Part shown: positions 7,764-13,855 of the stretch, one piece after another
How the letters are laid out: every line of letters starts with the position of its first letter
Position numbering within the stretch: position 1 is the stretch's first letter
Source of the DNA: Gemmatimonadales bacterium
GTDB lineage: Bacteria; Gemmatimonadota; Gemmatimonadetes; Gemmatimonadales; GWC2-71-9
Direction of reading: 5' to 3'
DNA: 32,669 bases
Assembly: GCA_030699545.1 (NCBI GenBank)
Contig: JAUYMC010000272.1
Location: forward strand, 1 to 32,669
Program-made: the position numbers and the translations under genes
The notes under the pieces: generated by a model
Seen by the model: only the letters and a program-made list of their open reading frames with translations
What the model was told of the DNA's origin: nothing
Database searches by the model: none

Positions 7764-8357
7764 ATGCGCATCATCGGAACGATCACCCGGATGCAGATCC
7801 AACGCGCCTCGCTCAAGACCGGCGAGAAGCCGCTCCGGCGCTACGACCCTGCCCCGCTGCTCTCCGTCCCCACACTCGCCGTGACACCGGACGGCGTCTT
7901 CGGCGCCGGCGCGGACGGGACGTGGATCGTGGACATCCACCACCGCGCCCATCCCGAAACCAAGAACGACGACGGACTGCACGGCGTCTCGGTGGGCTTC
8001 ACGACGCACTATGAGGCGATGCGGGAGCACTTCGGCGAGCGCATCGTGGAGGGGTGCGCCGGGGAGAACATCATCGTCGCCGCTGATCGGATGTTCACCT
8101 ACGACGACCTCGCCGGAGGGGTCGCCATCGTCTCCGGGGACGGCACCGAACGGGTCCGCCTCCGCGTCCTCCAGGTGGCGCACCCCTGCCGCCCGTTCAC
8201 CGGATGGGCACTCGGGAAGCAGGTCGAACCGGAGGAGCTGAAATCACACCTGCAGTTTCTGGATGGGGGAACGAGAGGGTTCTACTGCGGGGCGGAGGAG
8301 AGCGGGACGGTGAACGTCGGCGATCAGGTGGCACTGCTGCACGACCCGCGCGCCTAG
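7764..8357 (+). CDS. MOSC-domain protein
   Basis: 197 residues. A MOSC (molybdenum cofactor sulfurase C-terminal) fold is indicated by GENI (100-103), the single conserved cysteine in HPCRPF (C142), and LDGGTRGFYCG...GTVNVGDQV at 167-189, which matches the family's closing strands. MOSC domains bind the molybdenum cofactor or carry persulfide sulfur on the conserved Cys. The stand-alone length resembles YiiM-type proteins. Flanked on both sides by genes for paralogous zinc-ribbon proteins. The start ATG 7764 follows an A/T-rich TTAAAT, with no clear ribosome binding site. The substrate cannot be deduced. Confidence 0.82.
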   Translation: MRIIGTITRMQIQRASLKTGEKPLRRYDPAPLLSVPTLAVTPDGVFGAGADGTWIVDIHHRAHPETKNDDGLHGVSVGFTTHYEAMREHFGERIVEGCAGENIIVAADRMFTYDDLAGGVAIVSGDGTERVRLRVLQVAHPCRPFTGWALGKQVEPEELKSHLQFLDGGTRGFYCGAEESGTVNVGDQVALLHDPRA

Positions 8358-8370
8358 CGCCTCTCCTAGG
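8353..8370. repeat. CTAG-containing inverted repeat spanning two convergent stop codons
   Basis: CCTAG (8353-8357) and CTAGG (8366-8370) are inverted around 8 bp. Each arm contains the TAG stop of one convergent gene. It could be a weak bidirectional hairpin, but with 5-bp arms it may also simply reflect the two TAG stops. Confidence 0.3.
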
Positions 8371-8749
8371 ACAGCTCGTCCCATCCCATCACCGCCTTCG
8401 TATGGCAGCGGTCGCACGTCATCTCCAGCGCGCGCGCTTCGATGCCCTGGCGGTGCCGGCAGCTGGGGCACACGGCGTACGTGAGCGGGAAGGTACGGCC
8501 GAGCTTTTCGACGACCCGCGGCTCGCAGCGGACGATGGTCCAACGCTCCGGAGGGTGGTAGCGAATCTCCAGAAAGCGGCGATCGACCGGGACGTTGTGC
8601 CGGTTGACGTCGAGGACGACGATGTTGCTCGAGGAGATGCGCACCACGGGGTACCAGGCGCCGCGGCGCAGCGTGTGCGCGCCCGCGGGACCCACCCGGG
8701 CCCAGCCCTTCACCTGCAACCGCGTCGGCGTGATGGGACGAAGTTCCAT
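8366..8749 (-). CDS. Conserved hypothetical zinc-ribbon protein B
   Basis: 127 residues, paralogous to the protein encoded at 7363-7725. Shared blocks are KGWARV (14-19), TLRRGAWYPVV (26-36), a central strand region with WTIVR, and the cysteine knuckles YAVCPSCRHRQ and CDRCHTKAVMGWDEL. Four cysteines in two CxxC pairs suggest one zinc ion. No named family is recognised; the fold could be a nucleic-acid or protein-binding ribbon. It lies downstream of the ribonucleotide reductase gene on the same strand, but a strong hairpin separates them, so it is probably independently transcribed. Convergent with the MOSC gene. Confidence 0.75.
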   Translation of the reverse strand: MELRPITPTRLQVKGWARVGPAGAHTLRRGAWYPVVRISSSNIVVLDVNRHNVPVDRRFLEIRYHPPERWTIVRCEPRVVEKLGRTFPLTYAVCPSCRHRQGIEARALEMTCDRCHTKAVMGWDELS

Positions 8750-8778
8750 AGCCCTTAGACTACGCTCGCCGGGGAGTC

Positions 8779-8804
8779 GCCGTCGTGACAGGTGTCACAA
8801 CGGC
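8779..8804 (-). terminator. 26-bp near-perfect palindrome downstream of nrdJ
   Basis: Arms 8779-8790 and 8793-8804 are complementary at 11 of 12 positions around a 2-bp centre; the odd pair is a G-U wobble in minus-strand RNA. Outer CCGGG/CCCGG can extend the stem. It begins 17 bp after the nrdJ stop, which suits a terminator, although no T-run follows. The inner core GTGACA-GG-TGTCAC could instead be an operator for the zinc-ribbon gene. Confidence 0.55.
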
Positions 8805-8820
8805 CCCGGTCGGTCGTGGC

Positions 8821-11286
8821 TCACCCACACTCCGAGAAGCCGCACACATGACATTTGGCGCAGCCCTCGATGAACGCGAGCTGTGAGCCGCAATCGGGGC
8901 AGGCGCCGATGAAATCCAACTCCGACCCCCGGACGGCCCGCAGCGCGGCGTCACCGGTCGTTCCGCCAGTCACGTCGGTGCTTACGGGCGCGGGCATCCC
9001 GCTGCTATCGAACACCTCCTGCTGAATGCCCTGCTGATCGTGCATCCATTTCTCGATCGCGATGCCGATCGCGTCGGGAACGGAGAGCACCTTGCTGGGT
9101 CCGAGGCCCACGGCACGATCGGAGGAGATTCCGCGGAGCTGGCGGTAGATCTGCTGCAAAGGAATTCCTGAGCGGAGTGCCAGGGACATGAGTCGCCCAA
9201 TGGCCTCGACGTCAGCCATCAGCGCCCCGCCCGCCTTTCCCAGAGACATCAGAATCTCGAAGGGCTGTCCCTTCTCATCCTCGGAGATGGTGACGTAGAG
9301 CGATCCGAGCGGCGACTCGACCCGTCTCGTGGAGCTCTTGAGCACATCGGGACGGGAGCGCTTAGCGCGGCGCTGTAGATTCTCTGCTTCGGACGCATGC
9401 AGCCTTTCTTTGGTCAAATGCAGCTCCGTCTCCAGCTCGGCGATGCGGCTCAACGCCTCGGCGAGCGCGTCCTTCCCCGCCGGCGTCGCCTGGCCCTGCC
9501 CCTTCTTGGCGGTCGAGCCGGTGGACAGCACCTGGTTCTCGCGCGCCCCGTCGCGGTACACCGTGACGCCCTTGCAGCCGAGCGTGTAGGCGTAGCGGTA
9601 GATCTGCTCGACGTTCGCCTCGGTGGCGTCGTTCGCGAAATTGCACGTCTTGGAGATGGCGGAGTCGGTGAAGTCCTGGAACGCCGCCTGCATCTGAATG
9701 TGCCATTCCGGCGTCACGTCGTGCGCGGTGACGAACACCCGCTGCCACTGCTCCGGCACGGCGTCGAAGTGGATGTGTCCCGCCTCGGCGATCTGCTGCA
9801 TCAGCGCCTCGGAGTACCACCCTTCGCGCCGCGCGATCGTGAGGAAGTCTTCGTTGACGTCCGGCATCAGCGCGCCGGCCTGATTGCGCATGAAGGCGAC
9901 GGCGAACAACGGCTCGATCCCCGACGAGCAGCCCGCGATGATGGAGATGGTGCCCGTGGGCGCCACCGTCGTGAGGTTGCAGTTGCGCAGGCGCCGCAGC
10001 GGGCGGATCCGCTCGCCCGTGGCGTCGCGCGCGCAGGTCGCGTCGGGACCCCAGATCGAGCGCTCCCATTCGGCAAACACGCCGCGCCGCTCCGCCAGCT
10101 TCTCGGAGGCCACCTTCGACTCCTCATCGATGAACGCCATCAATTCGCGGCCCAGCGCGACGCCCTCGTCGGAGTTGTAGGGCACGCCCAGACGCACAAG
10201 GAGATCGGCCCACCCCATGACGCCCAGGCCGATCCGGCGGATCCGCTTGGCAAGATCGTCGATCTCGGCGAGGGGGTACTTGTTCGCGTCGATGACGTTG
10301 TCGAGGAAATGCGTACAGAGATGCACCGCCGTGCGCAGGCGGTCCCAGTCCACCGCACCGTCCTTGACGAACAGTCCGACGTTGATCGACCCGAGATTAC
10401 AGACGTCGTAGGGCAGCAGCGGCTGCTCGCCGCAGGGATTGGTCGCTTCGTAGCTGCCGAGGTGCGGCACCGGATTGTAGTGGTTGGCCTGGTCGATGAA
10501 GAACACGCCCGGCTCCCCCGTCTTCCAGGCGCCGTGCACGATCTGCCGGAACACCTCGCCGGCGTCGAGCTGCCCGACCACCTTGCCGGTCCGGGGGTGG
10601 ATCAGGTCGTACGCCGTGCCGGCCTCGAGCGCCCCCATGAAGGCGTCGGTCACCGCGACGGAGATGTTGAAATTCGTCACCTGGGTCAGATCATCCTTGC
10701 AGTGGATGAAGTGCAGGATGTCGGGGTGATCGACGCGGAGAATACCCATGTTCGCGCCGCGCCGGGTGCCCCCCTGCTTCACGACGTCGGTGGAGGCGTC
10801 GTACAGCTTCATGAACGACACCGGCCCGGAGGCGACCCCCATGGTGGAGCGCACGACGTCGTTCTTGGGGCGCAACCGGGAAAACGAAAACCCGGTGCCG
10901 CCGCCCGACTGATGCACCAGCGCCATGGCCCGCAGCGTGTCGTAGATGCCCGAGCGGCCGTTCGAGAGGGCGTCCTCGACGGGGAGGACGAAGCAGGCCG
11001 ACAGCTGCCCCAGGGGGCGGCCGGCATTCATCAGCGTGGGCGAATTCGGCATCCACACGCGGGTCGCCATGAGGTCGAAAAACGTCTCCGCCAGGCTCTC
11101 CACCGCGCGATCCGAGGCGCCATAGGTCCGGTCGGGGGCCGCGATGGTGCGCGCCACCCGCCACAGGAGGTCCGGGGGGGTCTCCACGGGCTTCCCCTGG
11201 TCGTCCTTGACCAGGTACCGGCGCTCGAGCACGGTGAGCGCATTGGCGTTCAGATCGAGTTGACGGCGCGGTGCGGATGCGGTCAT
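8821..11286 (-). CDS. nrdJ: Adenosylcobalamin-dependent (class II) ribonucleoside-diphosphate reductase
   Basis: 821 residues. It reduces ribonucleotides to deoxyribonucleotides using an adenosylcobalamin-derived thiyl radical, without oxygen or an NrdB partner. Features: MPNSPTLMNAG (79-89), QLSACFVLP (94-102) with the first redox Cys98, NPCGEQPL (283-290) with N283, C285 and E287, DVCNLGSIN (294-302), APTGTISIIAG (442-452), and CKGVTVYRDG (571-580). Residues 605-640 are a charged, coiled-coil-like segment followed by a TSCPD-type domain (about 650-755). The tail has a Cys-rich cluster CPDCG...CAKCHVCGFSEC (796-820) likely to hold zinc and supply the reducing thiols. No cobalamin riboswitch fits the short leader. 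It has its own promoter and hairpin and appears monocistronic. Confidence 0.96.
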   Translation of the reverse strand: MTASAPRRQLDLNANALTVLERRYLVKDDQGKPVETPPDLLWRVARTIAAPDRTYGASDRAVESLAETFFDLMATRVWMPNSPTLMNAGRPLGQLSACFVLPVEDALSNGRSGIYDTLRAMALVHQSGGGTGFSFSRLRPKNDVVRSTMGVASGPVSFMKLYDASTDVVKQGGTRRGANMGILRVDHPDILHFIHCKDDLTQVTNFNISVAVTDAFMGALEAGTAYDLIHPRTGKVVGQLDAGEVFRQIVHGAWKTGEPGVFFIDQANHYNPVPHLGSYEATNPCGEQPLLPYDVCNLGSINVGLFVKDGAVDWDRLRTAVHLCTHFLDNVIDANKYPLAEIDDLAKRIRRIGLGVMGWADLLVRLGVPYNSDEGVALGRELMAFIDEESKVASEKLAERRGVFAEWERSIWGPDATCARDATGERIRPLRRLRNCNLTTVAPTGTISIIAGCSSGIEPLFAVAFMRNQAGALMPDVNEDFLTIARREGWYSEALMQQIAEAGHIHFDAVPEQWQRVFVTAHDVTPEWHIQMQAAFQDFTDSAISKTCNFANDATEANVEQIYRYAYTLGCKGVTVYRDGARENQVLSTGSTAKKGQGQATPAGKDALAEALSRIAELETELHLTKERLHASEAENLQRRAKRSRPDVLKSSTRRVESPLGSLYVTISEDEKGQPFEILMSLGKAGGALMADVEAIGRLMSLALRSGIPLQQIYRQLRGISSDRAVGLGPSKVLSVPDAIGIAIEKWMHDQQGIQQEVFDSSGMPAPVSTDVTGGTTGDAALRAVRGSELDFIGACPDCGSQLAFIEGCAKCHVCGFSECG

Positions 11287-11342
11287 GCGAGTCTCACGGC
11301 GAATCGAGTTGAAGTATGGAAGTTAACGGAACGTGGAGGCCC

Positions 11343-11371
11343 AAGGTAGGCGCGCCGGGAGGGCCGGGCAA
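11343..11371 (-). promoter_or_regulatory. Candidate nrdJ promoter
   Basis: On the minus strand: -35 TTGCCC (11371-11366), 17-bp spacer, -10 TACCTT (11348-11343), about 57 bp before the ATG. I found no NrdR-box pair by eye, and the short leader leaves no room for a B12 riboswitch. Confidence 0.5.
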
Positions 11372-11417
11372 GACTGAGAGCTAATGTCGGTCGCGTCTCG
11401 CACTCCCGGTATTCACA

Positions 11418-11954
11418 TCACAAACTTGGTCGCTCCAGCGGAAACGTCCCGCGGCGATGCCGCGCCGCCTGCTCGACATAATGCTCCCAGGTTCCCCGAA
11501 TGCGCGCGCGCAGACCCTCATCGACGTGACGCACGACACGCGCCGGCACGCCCATCACCAGCGAGCCCGGCGGGATCTGCATGCCCTCGGGCACCACGGC
11601 CCCCGCGGCGATCACGCTCCCCGTCCCGACGCGGACGTCGTTGAGCAGGACGCTGCCCATGCCAATCAGGCATTCGTCCTCCACCGTGCAGGCGTGCAGA
11701 ATCACGCGATGCCCGACGCCGACGCGCGCGCCGATGCGGGCCGGTTTCCCTTCGTCCACATGGACGATCGTGGCGTCCTGCAGGTTGGTGTCCTCGCCCA
11801 CGACGATCGGGGCCATGTCGCCGCGCAGCACGGCCTGGTACCACACGCTCGCGCGGGCGCCGAGCGTCACGTCGCCCAGCACGACGGCGCCGGGCGCGAT
11901 GAAGGCGGTGGGGTGAACTACTGGCGAACGGGCTGGAACGGCCACTGCACCCAC
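11418..11954 (-). CDS. Gamma-class carbonic anhydrase family protein
   Basis: 178 residues, a left-handed beta-helix of hexapeptide repeats, normally a trimer. The conserved block VWYQAVLRGDMAPIVVGEDT (37-56) gives R44 and D46; Q59 follows. H65, H82 (GH) and H87 (LH) are placed like the three zinc ligands of the archaeal enzyme Cam, with the same five-residue spacing between the last two. Reaction: hydration of CO2 to bicarbonate, although many relatives have no shown activity. The GTG start at 11954 lies inside the 3' end of the kinase gene, giving a 37-base overlap; a second in-frame GTG at 11945 has GGAAG upstream and is an alternative. Expression is likely coupled to the kinase. Confidence 0.88.
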   Translation of the reverse strand: MGAVAVPARSPVVHPTAFIAPGAVVLGDVTLGARASVWYQAVLRGDMAPIVVGEDTNLQDATIVHVDEGKPARIGARVGVGHRVILHACTVEDECLIGMGSVLLNDVRVGTGSVIAAGAVVPEGMQIPPGSLVMGVPARVVRHVDEGLRARIRGTWEHYVEQAARHRRGTFPLERPSL

Positions 11955-13795
11955 GCTTCCACGGGATCCCCATTCTTCTGCGCGGGATTCCAGCGGAGGG
12001 ATCGCGCCATGTCGAGCGCTGCATTGTTGAAGGTGTCGACGTTCGACGGCGCATAGACGCGGGCCTCGAGCGTGGTGCCGTTACGCGAGACCTTGATCAG
12101 CAGGATCGCCTGCCGCGGGAAGACGGGCGCGTCGGTCGGAACCGGGATCAGCGTCGGCGAGAGCGGCACCGGGCGCGTATCGAAGCAGAGGTTGTCCTGA
12201 TTGTACGCCGGACCGAACTGCTCGCACGGGCCGACGCTCGGCCCGTCCGCCTGGCGCGACGGGATGAGCTCGATGGCGAGCGTCAGCGTGTCGCCGGGGA
12301 TGATCGGGACCTGCCGGTCGAACCTCTGGTAGCCCGCCGACCGCACCACGAGCCGGTGGAGACCGGGCGGCAGGTCCAGCTCGGTGCCGCGCACCGGTTG
12401 GCCGTCGATGCTCACGCGGGAGCCGCGGGGGACGTTGCGGAGCGCCAGGCGGCCCGGGGTGCCGGGAGGCGCGGGTGGCCGCCGCGGCGCCGCCGCGCGG
12501 GTGGAATCCAGGGCGGCCTGCGCCAGACTGTCGGCCCGCCGCACGGAATCGACGCGGGCGGTGCTGTCGGCCAGCCGAGTGCTGTCGGCCAGGGCCGTGG
12601 AATCGGCCGCGCCGTTCCGGCTGGAGGCGAAAATCAGTCCCTCCCGGTAGGCGAAGAATCCCCCGACGCCGAGGACCGAGCCGACGATCACGAGCCACAG
12701 CGCGAGCCCGGCCGCGACGGAGCGCCGCGCCGGCTCGGCGGCGGTCGGCCGTCCCCCCGTGGCGCGCGGCAGCGGCGTGGTCGGCGCCGTGGCGAGCCGC
12801 ACGCTCGACATCGACGGGATGGCCATGGTGGCGTCGGTGGTGAACGAGACCGACCGTCCGCCTTCGAGCACGGCCACCAGCTCCTCGGCGCTCTGAAACC
12901 GTTGATCGGGCAGCTTCGCCATCATCTTCTTGATGATCTCGAACAGCGTGCGCTTGTCGTGGCTGTCGATCGGCGGGGTCGGAATCTCCTCCATGATGTG
13001 CTTGTAGCCGATCGAAAACGAATCCTCGCCGTCGAACGGGACGCCACCCGTCAGACATTGGTACGCCACGACGCCGAGCGAGTAGATGTCGCTGCGGCCG
13101 TCGAGTTGCTGCGCCTTCGCCTGCTCGGGGCTCATGTAATGCGGCGTGCCGATCGACATGCCGGTGCCGGTGAGCTTGCCGCCGGAGGCGGCTTTCGCGA
13201 TGCCGAAGTCGGTGACCACCGCGTGCCCGTGCTCGTCGAACATGATGTTGTCGGGCTTGATGTCGCGGTGTACGATGCCGCCCTTGTGGGCGTACGCGAG
13301 CGCGCGGGAGACTTCGGCGAGAATGCGGCGGATGTCGAGCGGCGGCAGGCCCCCCCCTCCCCGGGCGGCGAGCACGCTCGACAGCGGCTTGCCGCGCAGG
13401 AACTTCATGACGAAGTAGATCACCCGCCCCTTTTTGCCGACGCGGTAGATCGGGATGATGTTGGGATGCTCGAGCCTGGCGGACGTGCGGGCTTCGCGCT
13501 GGAAGCGCTCCACGAACTCCTTGTCGAACGCGAGCGAGAACGGCAGGACCTTGATCGCGACTTCGCGGTCGAGCTGTTTTTCCTTCGCCTTGAAGACGAT
13601 GGCCATCCCGCCGCGGCCGAGCTCGTCGAGGATCTCGTACTCCTCGTCCAGCTCCTGGCGCACCATGTCGATTTCGGTGATTTCCCGCGGCTCAGTCGTC
13701 GCGCCGACGGGCGTGGTCGCCGTCAGATCGAGACCGCAGGAGTCACAGAACTTCGCGGTGTCCTTATTCTGGGTGCCGCAGCGCGAGCAATACAA
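11918..13795 (-). CDS. Zinc-ribbon/Ser-Thr kinase/TM/PEGA/TonB-C multidomain protein
   Basis: 625 residues. Order: zinc ribbon C3/C6/C17/C20; protein kinase about 54-315 with GRGGMAIV glycine loop, AIK (K82), HRDIKPDN (D178), DFG (D196) and MSPEQ; linker; one transmembrane helix about 360-383; an ADST-type repeat linker (397-433); a PEGA domain about 447-511; and a TonB-like C-terminal domain about 545-622 (RQAILLIKVSRNGTTLEARV). The kinase is cytoplasmic; PEGA and TonB-C would lie outside the membrane. It phosphorylates Ser/Thr; targets are unknown. The TTG start is chosen because GGAG lies 6 bases upstream and the first codons encode the CxxC. The two extracytoplasmic cysteines (C524, C537) might form a disulfide. 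Domain assignments are by pattern. Confidence 0.9.
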   Translation of the reverse strand: MYCSRCGTQNKDTAKFCDSCGLDLTATTPVGATTEPREITEIDMVRQELDEEYEILDELGRGGMAIVFKAKEKQLDREVAIKVLPFSLAFDKEFVERFQREARTSARLEHPNIIPIYRVGKKGRVIYFVMKFLRGKPLSSVLAARGGGGLPPLDIRRILAEVSRALAYAHKGGIVHRDIKPDNIMFDEHGHAVVTDFGIAKAASGGKLTGTGMSIGTPHYMSPEQAKAQQLDGRSDIYSLGVVAYQCLTGGVPFDGEDSFSIGYKHIMEEIPTPPIDSHDKRTLFEIIKKMMAKLPDQRFQSAEELVAVLEGGRSVSFTTDATMAIPSMSSVRLATAPTTPLPRATGGRPTAAEPARRSVAAGLALWLVIVGSVLGVGGFFAYREGLIFASSRNGAADSTALADSTRLADSTARVDSVRRADSLAQAALDSTRAAAPRRPPAPPGTPGRLALRNVPRGSRVSIDGQPVRGTELDLPPGLHRLVVRSAGYQRFDRQVPIIPGDTLTLAIELIPSRQADGPSVGPCEQFGPAYNQDNLCFDTRPVPLSPTLIPVPTDAPVFPRQAILLIKVSRNGTTLEARVYAPSNVDTFNNAALDMARSLRWNPAQKNGDPVEAWVQWPFQPVRQ

Positions 13796-13821
13796 TCCGG
13801 TCTCCGTGGGAGCCGGGGAAG

Positions 13822-13850
13822 AACTTAGGGTTCGTCCGGAGGCAGTGCAA
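13822..13850 (-). promoter_or_regulatory. Candidate promoter of the PEGA/TonB-C kinase gene
   Basis: On the minus strand: -35 TTGCAC (13850-13845), 17-bp spacer, -10 TAAGTT (13827-13822), 27 bp before the TTG start. It lies just after the stop of the GWxTD gene, so the kinase can be transcribed separately from the envelope block. Confidence 0.45.
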
Positions 13851-13855
13851 CCAGA

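Noticed and set aside
11287-11342. Cobalamin riboswitch before nrdJ
   Set aside because: The predicted leader is only about 55 bases and lacks a B12-box-like motif; a riboswitch would need about 200.
9397-11349. 650-codon open frame opposite nrdJ
   Set aside because: An antisense shadow typical of GC-rich genes; composition is Arg/His-rich and the other strand has unmistakable RNR motifs.
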